64,000 nucleotides of DNA from Lysobacter changpingensis. GTDB lineage: Bacteria > Pseudomonadota > Gammaproteobacteria > Xanthomonadales > Xanthomonadaceae. The notes under the pieces were generated by a model. The model had not been told where the DNA came from, did no database searches, and saw only the letters and a list, made by a program, of their open reading frames with translations. Location: NCBI RefSeq assembly GCF_017308985.1, contig NZ_JADWPE010000002.1:992001-1056000 (forward strand). The letters are read 5' to 3'. This document shows positions 37,065 through 46,302 of the stretch, piece by piece; position 1 is the stretch's first letter; every line of letters starts with the position of its first letter. The position numbers were made by a program, and so were the translations under genes.

Positions 37065-37805
37065 TCAGATCGAGAACCCGCCGTCCATCGTCAGGCTCGC
37101 GCCCGTCATGTAGCCGGCTTCCGCGCTCGCTAGATGCGCAGCGAGCGCCGCGACTTCCCCGGGCGTGCCGACGCGTCGCAACGGATTGCGCTCGACCAGT
37201 TGCTCGAGGAAGCCGGCCGTGATGTCGGTTTCGATGGGGCCGGGCTGGATGTTGTTGATGGTGATCCGGCGTGGAGCCAGGTCGAGCGCGAGTTCGCGCA
37301 CCAGCGTCGCGACGGCGGCCTTGGTCATCGCGTAGACGCTGCTGCCGACCACGCCACTGCGCACGGCCGTGTTGCTGCCGATGGTGATGATCCGGCCGCC
37401 GTCGACCATCCGGGCCGCTGCCGCCTGGATCGACAGGAACACGCCGCGCACGTTGACCGCGAGCAACCGGTCCAGCATGTCGAGCGGGAAGGCGTCGAGC
37501 GGGCTGCCCTGGTAGAGCCCCGCGTTGACGACCGCGATCCCCGGCGGGCCAAGCCGGGCGGTCGCGCTCGCCACGGCCGAAGCGAGCGCGCCCGCATCGG
37601 CGCTGTCGGCCTGCAACGCGAGCGCCGTTCCGCCCTCGGCTTCGATCGCGGCGACCACCTCGGCCGCCTTGTCGGCGCGCGACGCGTAGGTCAGGGCCAC
37701 GGGATGACCGTCGCGAGCCAGGCGTCGCGCGATGGCGGCACCGATGCCGCGGGACCCGCCGAACACCAGCGCGGCGTTGGCGTGTGAAGGAGATTCGTTC
37801 GTCAT
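37065..37805 (-). CDS. Short-chain dehydrogenase/reductase
   Basis: The 246-residue SDR has the NAD(P)-binding GGSRGIG (16-22), the VVNAG motif (92-96), catalytic Ser near 144-145 and Tyr158/Lys162 (YAMTK), and the PGPIETDI loop. The basic residue RADK after beta-2 (near 43-46) suggests NADPH. The start at 37805 is supported by GACGAGG before the ATG. It is divergent from an AraC-type regulator across 277 bases, suggesting control by that protein. Substrate unknown. Confidence 0.9.
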   Translation of the reverse strand: MTNESPSHANAALVFGGSRGIGAAIARRLARDGHPVALTYASRADKAAEVVAAIEAEGGTALALQADSADAGALASAVASATARLGPPGIAVVNAGLYQGSPLDAFPLDMLDRLLAVNVRGVFLSIQAAAARMVDGGRIITIGSNTAVRSGVVGSSVYAMTKAAVATLVRELALDLAPRRITINNIQPGPIETDITAGFLEQLVERNPLRRVGTPGEVAALAAHLASAEAGYMTGASLTMDGGFSI

Positions 37806-38082
37806 GGCCTCGTCCTTTCGAATGTCGCCGGCGGGCGATCCGTCGGCGTCGTGGCCATTACGTGCTTTCCATTCGTCCGGCACGTGTCATGGAAACCGGG
37901 GTTTCGTAAGCGGGCCGCAGCGATCCGGCATCGGATGCATTGGGATACAAAGCCGGCCACTTCGAACCACGTCCGGACCACGCGGACATCGCCTTTTCAA
38001 CCCCGGGCCGGGCCTGCGCATCCCAACGAGGACCCAACCTCCGTCACTGGCCGGCGGCCACCGCATTGCCCAGGATCCGCCC

Positions 38083-38790
38083 ATGCACGCCCACACCGGC
38101 TTCGAAACCCGCCATGACGCCCGCGACGTGCTGCGCACGCACCGGCACGATGGCGCGTACGCGGCGCTGGTGATCGACGGCAGCCACGTCGAGGCGAGCG
38201 CCGACGGCCCGGTCGACTGCGTGCCGGGCACGCTGGTGCTGCATCCGCGCTGGCATGCGCACGGAAACCGCTTCGGCCGGCTAGGGGCGAAGGTGGCGAA
38301 CCTGGATCTGGACGGCGATCTCGTCGGCGAGTCCCTGCGCGTGTTGCGCGTGCACGATGCGAAGGACGCCTTCGCGGTGTTCACGCGCGCGCCGCATCGG
38401 CTGGGCGAGCTGATCGCATCGTGCCGCGCGGCGCCGGCGCCCACGCTGCAGTCCTGGCAGCACGCGTTCCTTCGCGAACTCGAAGGCGGCGACGACGACA
38501 TCGCGTCGCTCGCGCGGCAGGCCGGCGTTTCGCTCGCGCATGCCTCGCGCACGTTCGTCAGGTCGCACGGCATGCCGCCGCAGTTGCTGCGTCGGGAATT
38601 GCGCTGCCGCCGCGCGTTGCGGCTGCTCGCCGACGGAACGCCGCTGGCCGACATCGCGGCGACGACGGGGTTCGCCGACCAGGCGCACCTCACGCGCACG
38701 CTGCGCGCCGCGACCGGCGCCCCGCCCTCGCGGCTGCGCCGGCAGATCAAATCCGTTCAAGACGCCACCGCGCCCGCCGCGCTGCAATGA
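38083..38790 (+). CDS. AraC-family transcriptional regulator
   Basis: The 235-residue protein has an N-terminal cupin-like sensor (about 15-115, HRHDGAYAALVIDGSHVEAS) and a C-terminal double helix-turn-helix (about 140-225; LARQAGVSLAHASRTFVRSH and the LADIAATTGFADQAHLTRTL family signature). It is divergent from the SDR gene, whose promoter it probably controls. The start at 38083 gives a complete sensor domain. Confidence 0.88.
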   Translation: MHAHTGFETRHDARDVLRTHRHDGAYAALVIDGSHVEASADGPVDCVPGTLVLHPRWHAHGNRFGRLGAKVANLDLDGDLVGESLRVLRVHDAKDAFAVFTRAPHRLGELIASCRAAPAPTLQSWQHAFLRELEGGDDDIASLARQAGVSLAHASRTFVRSHGMPPQLLRRELRCRRALRLLADGTPLADIAATTGFADQAHLTRTLRAATGAPPSRLRRQIKSVQDATAPAALQ

Positions 38791-38830
38791 GCGCGAAGGC
38801 GGCCGTCGGTCGTCCAGCGAACGGATCCCC

Positions 38831-39901
38831 ATGAATTCCCGGCACATCGCTCCACTGTTCCTCATGCTCGCCGCCCTGCTGCCGGCCGCGCGCGCCGCCG
38901 ACACGGCCGGTTCCACGCCGGCGGCGAAGGCCGCCATCGACGAATCCACCAGCTTCATCCTCCAGGGCGACAGCCAGCGCGCGGTGCGTGCGCTGCGTGC
39001 ATCGCCGGCAAATGGCTTCGAAGGCGACGACGCGGTGTATCGCGCGTGCATGCTGGCGCGTCATGGAGACGCGCCGGTGTTCGCCATCGATGGCGTCGCC
39101 GACGACTTCGTCCGGCAGATCCTGCGCGACTACCAGGACTACTGGTGGCACGCGTTGAAGGCACCTACACAGCGCGCCGCACTGGAAGCGAAGCTGCTGT
39201 CCACGCTGCGCCAGCGCCTCGGCTCCGACGCGGCCGGCGCGAAGGACATGGACGCGCTGGAACCGATCCTGCAGGGGCAGCTGCTCGCGCATGGCTATCG
39301 GGCGCAGGCGGGCCGCACGTTGCCGCTGCGCGAGCTGATGCTGTGGCGCAAGCAGGAAACCCGTCCGTGGAAGGTCGATCTGCCCGAAGGCCAGTACACG
39401 GTGAAGGTGGAGCTGCTCGAGGACTGGGTGAGCCGTGGCTGGATGGGCTATGGCCGTTGCGAACGCGGTGCCGCTGGCGGCTGGGCCACGGCCGATGCGC
39501 TGTACGCCGTCGTGCCCCGATACACCGAAGGCCTCGACAGCGAAGCCTTCCGCGTGGTGTTCCTGGGACACGAAACGCAGCATTTCGCCGACCAGAACGC
39601 GTTTCCCGGCCTGGCGTCGTGGGAACTGGAGTACCGCGCCAAGCTGGTCGAACTGGCGCAGGCCCGCGAGGTCAGCGCGCAGCGGCTGGGTTACATGCTC
39701 ACCGCGCAGAGCGACGACATCCAGTCGCCGCACACCTACGCGAACAAGCGCGTGGTCGCCGACCTGACCGCACGGCTGGGTGCATCGCCCGACACGGTGA
39801 GCATCGAGCGCCTGCAGCAGGCCGCGCACGACCAGCTCGTCGAGGACACGGCCCGCCGCCGCAAGGCCGCCGGCGCATCCCCCGCGCCTGTCGCCCGCTG
39901 A
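38831..39901 (+). CDS. Secreted protein with HETQH metallopeptidase-like motif
   Basis: I cannot place this 356-residue protein in a named family. A signal peptide (1-22, ending PAARA) indicates export. The N-terminal half is helical, and a HETQH sequence (247-251) within VFLGHETQHFADQNAFPG fits an HExxH zinc site, followed by ELEYRAKLVEL with glutamates at about 265 and 267 that could supply a third ligand. A central beta segment (KVDLPEGQYTVKVELLEDWV) precedes it. It starts 40 bases after the AraC gene and 46 bases before the OsmC gene. Peptidase activity is inferred only from the motif. Confidence 0.72.
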   Translation: MNSRHIAPLFLMLAALLPAARAADTAGSTPAAKAAIDESTSFILQGDSQRAVRALRASPANGFEGDDAVYRACMLARHGDAPVFAIDGVADDFVRQILRDYQDYWWHALKAPTQRAALEAKLLSTLRQRLGSDAAGAKDMDALEPILQGQLLAHGYRAQAGRTLPLRELMLWRKQETRPWKVDLPEGQYTVKVELLEDWVSRGWMGYGRCERGAAGGWATADALYAVVPRYTEGLDSEAFRVVFLGHETQHFADQNAFPGLASWELEYRAKLVELAQAREVSAQRLGYMLTAQSDDIQSPHTYANKRVVADLTARLGASPDTVSIERLQQAAHDQLVEDTARRRKAAGASPAPVAR

Positions 39902-39947
39902 CGCGGCTGTGGCATGGTGGCGGCCCGCCCACACGGAAGCCGCCGCC

Positions 39948-40394
39948 ATGTCCGAACACCTCGCCTCGATCCGCTGGACCCGCAACGACCAGCCGTTCGA
40001 CTACGAACATTACCCGCGCGACCACGAGGTGCGGTTCGAACGCGGCCAGCGCGTCACGGGTTCCGCCGCGCCGGCGTATTTCGGCAGCGCGCAGGGCGTG
40101 GATCCGGAGGAGATGCTGGTCGCCGCGCTGTCGTCCTGCCACATGCTGACGCTGCTGGCGATCGCGGCGAAGAAGGGCTGGACGATCGACGCCTACGAGG
40201 ACGATGCGATCGGCACGCTCGACAAGAACGCGGAAGGCCGCATGGCCGTTACGCACGTGACGCTGCGGCCGAAGATCACGTTCGGCGGCGATGCGCCGGA
40301 TGCGGCGGCGCTGGAGAAGCTGCACGAATCGGCGCACCGGAACTGCTTCATCGCCAGTTCGGTGAAGACGGACGTGGTGGTGGAGCCGCGTTGA
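39948..40394 (+). CDS. OsmC/Ohr-family protein
   Basis: This 148-residue protein has the two cysteines of peroxide-reducing OsmC/Ohr proteins: C64 in LSSCHMLTLLAIAAKKGW and C133 in AHRNCFIASSVK. The N-terminal part has SAQGVDPEEMLVAALSSCH, typical of the YhfA/OsmC-like branch. Such proteins reduce organic hydroperoxides or protect thiols. The gene ends at a strong palindrome between it and hslU. Confidence 0.9.
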   Translation: MSEHLASIRWTRNDQPFDYEHYPRDHEVRFERGQRVTGSAAPAYFGSAQGVDPEEMLVAALSSCHMLTLLAIAAKKGWTIDAYEDDAIGTLDKNAEGRMAVTHVTLRPKITFGGDAPDAAALEKLHESAHRNCFIASSVKTDVVVEPR

Positions 40395-40397
40395 GCA

Positions 40398-40429
40398 TTG
40401 CTCCTCCCCTGCTTGCAGGGGAGGAGCAA
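40398..40429. repeat. Perfect 15-bp palindrome between OsmC gene and hslU
   Basis: TTGCTCCTCCCCTGC, a two-base TT loop and GCAGGGGAGGAGCAA form a perfect 15-bp stem between the convergent stops. It is a member of the CCCTCCCCTGC family and probably terminates both genes. Confidence 0.8.
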
Positions 40430-40444
40430 GGAAACAGCAAGCGC

Positions 40445-41833
<1,389 letters not shown>

Positions 41834-41929
41834 GTCGAATGGGGGATTCGGGAGTGGAGATTCGGGATTCGCGAAAGCGCGTGTCGGAACGGGGCTCGAA
41901 TATCGAATCCCCGATCCCGGATCCCGGCG
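41834..41929. repeat. Palindromic GATTCGGGATTCG element between hslV and hslU
   Basis: Arms containing GATTCGGGAGTGGAGATTCG (from 41845) and CGAATCCCCGATCCCGGATC (to about 41926) face each other. It is a diverged relative of the element at 25548-25634. It sits inside the hslVU operon and may reduce or reset the relative expression of hslU. Confidence 0.7.
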
Positions 41930-42481
41930 TCAGAGCTCTTCCACCACCACGTTGCGGTTGGTGTAGATGCACACGTCGCCGGCGATGTTGATCGCCTCGG
42001 TGGCGATGGTGCGCGCGTCCAGTCGGGTATGCGTGATGAGCGCGCGTGCGGCCGACAGCGCGTACATGCCGCCGGAGCCGATCGCGATGATGCCGTCCTC
42101 CGGCTCGATGACGTCGCCGGTGCCGCTGATGATCAGCGAGGTTTCCCGGTCGGCGACCGCGAGCAGCGCTTCGAGTTTGCCCAGGCGGCGTTCGGTGCGC
42201 CAATCCTTGGCGAGCTCGACCGCGGCGCGGGTGAGCTGGCCGTGTTTCTCGAGCTTGGCTTCGAACAGTTCGAACAGCGTGAAGGCATCGGCGGCGGCGC
42301 CTGCGAAACCGGCGAGCACCTGGCCGTCGCGGCCGAGGCGTCGCACCTTGCGTGCGTTGGCCTTCATCACCGTGTTGCCGAGGGTGACCTGGCCGTCGCC
42401 GGCGACGGCGACGCGGCCTTCGCGGCGCACGGACACGATGGTCGTGGCGTGGAAAACGTTGGGGTTCTGTCGTGGGTCCAT
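41930..42481 (-). CDS. hslV: Peptidase subunit HslV of the HslVU protease
   Basis: HslV (183 residues) is the threonine peptidase. A 12-residue propeptide ends at HA, leaving the catalytic T13 ([10 protein letters not shown]) as N-terminus. The conserved [17 protein letters not shown] and the glycine-rich [13 protein letters not shown] segments are present. A GGAGG ribosome site lies 5 bases before the ATG. A sigma-32-type promoter is seen upstream, and hslU follows. Confidence 0.97.
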   Translation of the reverse strand: MDPRQNPNVFHATTIVSVRREGRVAVAGDGQVTLGNTVMKANARKVRRLGRDGQVLAGFAGAAADAFTLFELFEAKLEKHGQLTRAAVELAKDWRTERRLGKLEALLAVADRETSLIISGTGDVIEPEDGIIAIGSGGMYALSAARALITHTRLDARTIATEAINIAGDVCIYTNRNVVVEEL

Positions 42482-42507
42482 GCGACCTCCGGGGGATTTC
42501 CCATCGG

Positions 42508-42533
42508 TGGGGGCATGGACGCGCCGGTTCAAG
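42508..42533 (-). promoter_or_regulatory. Candidate sigma-32 heat-shock promoter of hslV
   Basis: Read on the minus strand, CTTGAA (42533-42528) is followed after 14 bases by CCCCCA (42513-42508), matching the sigma-32 consensus CTTGAA-N13-15-CCCCAT. The promoter lies about 27 bases before the hslV start, where heat-shock control is expected. Confidence 0.65.
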
Positions 42534-42596
42534 CAGGCAGGCCGCGCCGATCGTGCCGCCGCATCACGCGCGGACGGTCGCGCGCTATCGATTGGC

Positions 42597-42798
42597 CTAC
42601 CCCTGCGCCATGCGTGGATGGTCGGGGCACGGCTCGATGGCCCACTCCTCGTACCACTTCTCCCCCTGCGTTTCGGCCCGGATGCATGTCGCGGCCGGAG
42701 CCATTTCCGCAGGCCGGCGCCTGCGTCGGGCAATGGCGGTCGCAGCCCCGGCAGATGCGCTCGGGGTGCTTGGGATTGAGGGGGAAGTCCTTCGCCAT
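42597..42798 (-). pseudogene. DUF3079-type small protein gene with a one-base frameshift
   Basis: The start codon (42798) follows a GGAG 8 bases upstream, and the frame encodes [20 protein letters not shown], the recognisable N-terminus of DUF3079 proteins (about 70-80 residues, cysteine-rich, with [19 protein letters not shown]). After DMHP the family's expected continuation, [15 protein letters not shown], is present only in the next frame. One extra base in the CCGGGCC run (about 42677-42679) accounts for the shift. Restored, it would encode about 66 residues ending in HPRMAQG at 42597. It may be a sequencing error or a genuine frameshift mutation. Confidence 0.75.
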
Positions 42799-42924
42799 GA
42801 GCGCGGCTCCACCAGATATTTGCTCGTGCAAACAATGGGCCAGCCCGGATTGGATTGCGAAGAATCAGAACAAGCGCGGGAAGTTCGCGAGCAGGGCCTG
42901 CCGGGGGCGCCGTACCGGAAGCGT

Positions 42925-43842
42925 TCAGCCTTCGTCGGTCTTCCGCTTCGCCCGCGGGTGTGCGGCGTCGTACACCTTCGCCAGATGCTGGTAATCCAGA
43001 TGGGTGTAGATCTGCGTGGTCGCGATGTCGGCATGGCCGAGCAGTTCCTGCACGCCACGCAGGTCGCCGGAGGATTCCAGGATGTGGCTGGCGAAGGAAT
43101 GCCGCAGCAGGTGCGGATGCACGCGCTTGAACAATCCCTGCTGCTGCGCGAGATGGCGCATGCGCAACTGCACCGCGCGCGGCGTGATCGCGCCGCCTCC
43201 GCGTCCGGGGAAGACGTGCGCGTCGTTCGCCGCACCGGTGGACTTTCGCCACTCCGCCAATGCCGCACGCGCATGCGATCCGAGCGGTACGCTGCGCTGC
43301 TTGTTGCCCTTGCCGAGCACGTTCACCAGCGCATCGCCCAGGTCGAGGTCGCGCCAGCGCAGCGCGCACAGTTCCGACAATCGCAGGCCGGAGGAATAGA
43401 ACAGCTCAAGCAGCGCGCGATCGCGCAAGCCGAGAGGCGCGTCGGTGGGCACTTCGACCAGCGCCTTGGCTTCGTCGGGATCGAGCACCTGCGGCAATTT
43501 GCGCGGCGCCTTGGGCGAACGGATCGACGCCGCGGGACTGGCGGCGATGCGCCCCTGCTTCAGCAGCCAGGCATAGAAACTGCGGCAGGCCGAAAGCCGG
43601 CGTTGCAGGCTCTTGGGCGACAGGCCGCGACGGTGTTCGGCGGCGACGAAACCGCGCAGTTGTTCGCCCTGCAACGAAGCAACATCGCCGCCTTCGTGCC
43701 GCGCCCATTGCGCGAGCGCGAGCAGGTCGCGGCGGTACGCATCGAGCGTGTGCGCGGACATGCGGCGCTCGACCTGCAGGTGCGCGAGGTAGTCCTCGAT
43801 GTCGGCGACCGGCGGTGTTTCGTGCGTGTCCTTCGCGTTCAT
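42925..43842 (-). CDS. xerC: Tyrosine recombinase XerC
   Basis: XerC (305 residues) resolves chromosome dimers at dif with XerD. An N-terminal SAM-like DNA-binding domain is at about 10-95, then the catalytic domain with R154, K178, H244, R247, H270 and Y279 (nucleophile in QIYTHLD). The lptM-dapF-DUF484-xerC order matches that of E. coli. Its start is separated from DUF484 by the tandem and hairpin repeats of 43858-43922. Confidence 0.96.
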   Translation of the reverse strand: MNAKDTHETPPVADIEDYLAHLQVERRMSAHTLDAYRRDLLALAQWARHEGGDVASLQGEQLRGFVAAEHRRGLSPKSLQRRLSACRSFYAWLLKQGRIAASPAASIRSPKAPRKLPQVLDPDEAKALVEVPTDAPLGLRDRALLELFYSSGLRLSELCALRWRDLDLGDALVNVLGKGNKQRSVPLGSHARAALAEWRKSTGAANDAHVFPGRGGGAITPRAVQLRMRHLAQQQGLFKRVHPHLLRHSFASHILESSGDLRGVQELLGHADIATTQIYTHLDYQHLAKVYDAAHPRAKRKTDEG

Positions 43843-43857
43843 CGCGCCGCGTTCCTG

Positions 43858-43922
43858 CCCGCATCCCCGCCCGCATCCCCGCCCGCATCCCCGCCCGCAT
43901 CCTCTCCCGCATGCGGGAGAGG
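43858..43922. repeat. 12-base tandem repeat ending in a palindrome
   Basis: CCCGCATCCCCG is repeated about four times from 43858, followed by the palindrome CCTCTCCCGC-AT-GCGGGAGAGG (43901-43922). It occupies much of the 106-base gap between xerC and the DUF484 gene. Confidence 0.8.
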
Positions 43923-43948
43923 ATGAAACGCGATGCGCGAAGCGGACA

Positions 43949-44623
43949 TCAGCCCTCGAAACGCTTCAGCGCCGTGGAGAGCGATTCGCCCATCATGCGC
44001 AGGAACAGCGTGCCCATGCCGGGGAAGAACCGGTTCGCGTCGCGGCTGCCGACGGCGATGAGGCCGACGCCCGGCAGCGGCAGCAATGCGGTGGACTGCA
44101 CGTCCTCGGCGCGCATGCCGTACAGCAATGCGTGCTTTTCCGGCTGCAGGCGCCCGCACAGCGGCTCGCCGTCGGCGAGGCAGTCACGGAATGGCTGCAG
44201 CCGCGCGTCGTCCTGCGCGATCACCTGCAGCCATTCGGTCTCGTCCATGCCCTCGACCGGATGGAACACCACCAGCCGCACCAGATCGCCGTTGAAATCC
44301 TCGGCGAGGCTGGCGGCCATCGCGCGCAGGGTGTCGGCGGCGGTCTTCTGCCGCATCAGCGCGAGCGTGAGCTGGTGCGTGCGCACCGACAGGCGCTCGT
44401 TCTCCTGCGCGTTGGCGAACAGCTCCTGCAGACGGCGCGACAGTTCGCGGTTCTTGTCGCGCAGCACTTCCAGCTGATAGCTCGCGAGCGAGGCGGCGGA
44501 GCCTTCCTCGCGCGGCACCACCATGCTCAGCGCGAGATCCGGAAACTGCTGCAGAAAGCGCGGATGGCGGCGCAGGAACGCGGCGACCTCGTGGGCCCCG
44601 AGCTTTTCCTGGGTTTCATTCAT
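43949..44623 (-). CDS. DUF484 family protein
   Basis: This 224-residue protein is the DUF484/YigA homologue encoded between dapF and xerC. An N-terminal segment ([22 protein letters not shown]) leads to a helical region (about 45-80) and a GAF-like domain (about 95-205). The function is unknown. Its start overlaps the dapF stop by 8 bases. Confidence 0.9.
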   Translation of the reverse strand: MNETQEKLGAHEVAAFLRRHPRFLQQFPDLALSMVVPREEGSAASLASYQLEVLRDKNRELSRRLQELFANAQENERLSVRTHQLTLALMRQKTAADTLRAMAASLAEDFNGDLVRLVVFHPVEGMDETEWLQVIAQDDARLQPFRDCLADGEPLCGRLQPEKHALLYGMRAEDVQSTALLPLPGVGLIAVGSRDANRFFPGMGTLFLRMMGESLSTALKRFEG

Positions 44624-45461
44624 GGTTCCACTCCCCTTCGAACACGAACGCGGTCGGGCCGGACATCGTCAGCGGCGCGTCGTCGGCCGGCCAGGCGATG
44701 CGCAGTTCGCCGCCGGGCAGCGCGACGGTCACTTCACGGTCGACGCGCCCGCGACGCATCAGCACCGCCGCCGCCGCGCAGGCGCCGCTGCCGCAGGCCA
44801 GCGTTTCGCCCACGCCGCGCTCGTACACGCGCAGCAGGATGCGGTCGCGCGATTCGACCTTCGCGAAGCCGACGTTCACCGATTCGGGAAACGCCGGATG
44901 CGCCTGCAGCATCGGGGCGACGGTCTCGACCGGCGCGTGCCGGATGTCGTCCACTTCGATCACCGCGTGCGGATTGCCCATCGACACCGCGCCGAAGGTG
45001 AAAACCGAGTCGAAGTGGTACAGCACGTACTCGTCCTGCGCGCCTTCGAACCCGTGCAGCGGGATGCTCGCCGGCGCGAAACGCGGCAGGCCCATTTCGA
45101 TGCGGAAACGCCCGCCGTCCAGGCGCGTGACCGCGTGCGCGCCGACCGGGCTGTCGAGCACGAATTCGTCGCCGAGCGTCTCGCCACGCGCCTGCGCGTC
45201 GCGCACGACCCACGCGGCGATGCAGCGGGCGCCGTTGCCGCACTGCTGCGAGGACGAGCCGTCGGCGTTCCAGATGCGGTAGCTCGCCGCGGCGCCATCG
45301 CCTGCGCCTTCGACGGTGAGGATCTGGTCGCAGCCCACGCCCGTGTGACGGTCGGCCAGCGCGCAGCACAACGCGGCGTCCGGCGCCGGCGTGTCGCCGC
45401 GCAGGTCGAGGACGACGAAGTCGTTGCCCGCGCCGTGCATCTTGGTGAAGCGGAGCGTCAT
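44616..45461 (-). CDS. dapF: Diaminopimelate epimerase
   Basis: DapF (281 residues) converts LL- to meso-diaminopimelate for lysine and peptidoglycan synthesis. The two catalytic cysteines are C74 in QQCGNGARC and C223 in [26 protein letters not shown] opens the protein as in most DapF. It overlaps the DUF484 start and lies 12 bases after lptM. Confidence 0.97.
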   Translation of the reverse strand: MTLRFTKMHGAGNDFVVLDLRGDTPAPDAALCCALADRHTGVGCDQILTVEGAGDGAAASYRIWNADGSSSQQCGNGARCIAAWVVRDAQARGETLGDEFVLDSPVGAHAVTRLDGGRFRIEMGLPRFAPASIPLHGFEGAQDEYVLYHFDSVFTFGAVSMGNPHAVIEVDDIRHAPVETVAPMLQAHPAFPESVNVGFAKVESRDRILLRVYERGVGETLACGSGACAAAAVLMRRGRVDREVTVALPGGELRIAWPADDAPLTMSGPTAFVFEGEWNHE

Positions 45462-45473
45462 GGTCGCGGCCCG

Positions 45474-45740
45474 TTACGGCGTGTCGGTGTCGGTGTTTTC
45501 CGGCGGATCGGTGTCGCCGTCGTCCAGGTCCGACTCCGCGTTGGTGTCGTCGACCTGCGGAGCCTGGTCGAGCGAATCGCTGGGATCGCCGATCTGTTCG
45601 GCCGGCGGCGCGCCGGTCGGCATGGCGACGTCGGGCACCGTCTTCGGGGGCAGGATCAGGGGTCCCTTGTTGCCGCACGCCGACAGCAGCAGCGGCAGGG
45701 CGACGAGGAGCGCGGTGGCGGAAAGTCGGACGGGATTCAT
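45474..45740 (-). CDS. lptM: LPS-assembly lipoprotein LptM
   Basis: This 88-residue lipoprotein has the LptM (YifL) pattern: a short signal peptide, lipobox LLSAC at about 21, and the conserved CGNKGPLILPPK directly after. E. coli LptM helps oxidative maturation of LptD in the outer-membrane LPS translocon. The rest is an acidic Asp/Thr-rich tail longer than that of E. coli. The gene lies directly before dapF, the usual place. Confidence 0.9.
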   Translation of the reverse strand: MNPVRLSATALLVALPLLLSACGNKGPLILPPKTVPDVAMPTGAPPAEQIGDPSDSLDQAPQVDDTNAESDLDDGDTDPPENTDTDTP

Positions 45741-45776
45741 GCCCGAAGTGTAGCCCGCACGGCGCGGGATGGGTCG

Positions 45777-46190
45777 TCAGGCACCCGGCGGCGTCGGCGG
45801 TTCAGGCCGGCGCCAGAGCCAGATCGCGACGATCGTCATGATCGCGGTGCCACTCGCGGCCATCCACCAGCGCGGCGCGGTGAGGAACATGATCACCGCG
45901 CAGGCGGCCATCATCGAAACCGCAAGGCGCTTGGCGCGGCGCGAGACCGCACCGTGCGCCTGCCAGTCGCGGATCATCGGGCCGAACCGGGGATGCGCGA
46001 GCAGGCGGTCGTGCAGCTTCCGGGAACCGCGCGCGGCGGCGAAGGCCGACAGCAGCACGAACGGGACCGTGGGAAGCCCGGGCACGACGATGCCGATCAC
46101 GCCGAGCGCGAGGCTCGTGTACGCGAGCAGCCACCAGGCCCAGCGGAAGCGGACCTTGGGGGGCTCGGGCGGGTTGGGGGACGTCGTCAC
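45777..46190 (-). CDS. DUF454 (YbaN) inner-membrane protein
   Basis: This 137-residue protein matches the YbaN/DUF454 family: WWLLAYTSLALGVIGIVVPGLPTVPF followed by a second hydrophobic pair near 90-127. Four membrane segments are predicted. The family's function is unknown. It lies 36 bases before lptM (its stop to the lptM start) and could be part of the same operon. Confidence 0.85.
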   Translation of the reverse strand: MTTSPNPPEPPKVRFRWAWWLLAYTSLALGVIGIVVPGLPTVPFVLLSAFAAARGSRKLHDRLLAHPRFGPMIRDWQAHGAVSRRAKRLAVSMMAACAVIMFLTAPRWWMAASGTAIMTIVAIWLWRRPEPPTPPGA

Positions 46191-46245
46191 GGGTGGATCA
46201 TAGGAAAGCCGGGCATCGCGAGTGCGGGCACGTTCGTGCTCCGAC

Positions 46246-46278
46246 CCTCACCCCAACCCCTCTCCCGGGGGAGAGGGG
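46246..46278. repeat. CTCACCCCAACCCCTCTCCC hairpin
   Basis: The stem CCCCTCTCCC/GGGAGAGGGG (46257-46266 and 46269-46278) has a two-base loop. It is preceded by the CTCACCCCAA arm. Full relatives are at 51269-51298, with a truncated copy at 14033. Confidence 0.75.
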
Positions 46279-46302
46279 GCTTGAGGCCGTGCGGCGTTCG
46301 AC

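Noticed and set aside
42925-43842. Phage integrase or integron integrase
   Set aside because: The protein is XerC by its full catalytic set and its place beside dapF and DUF484.
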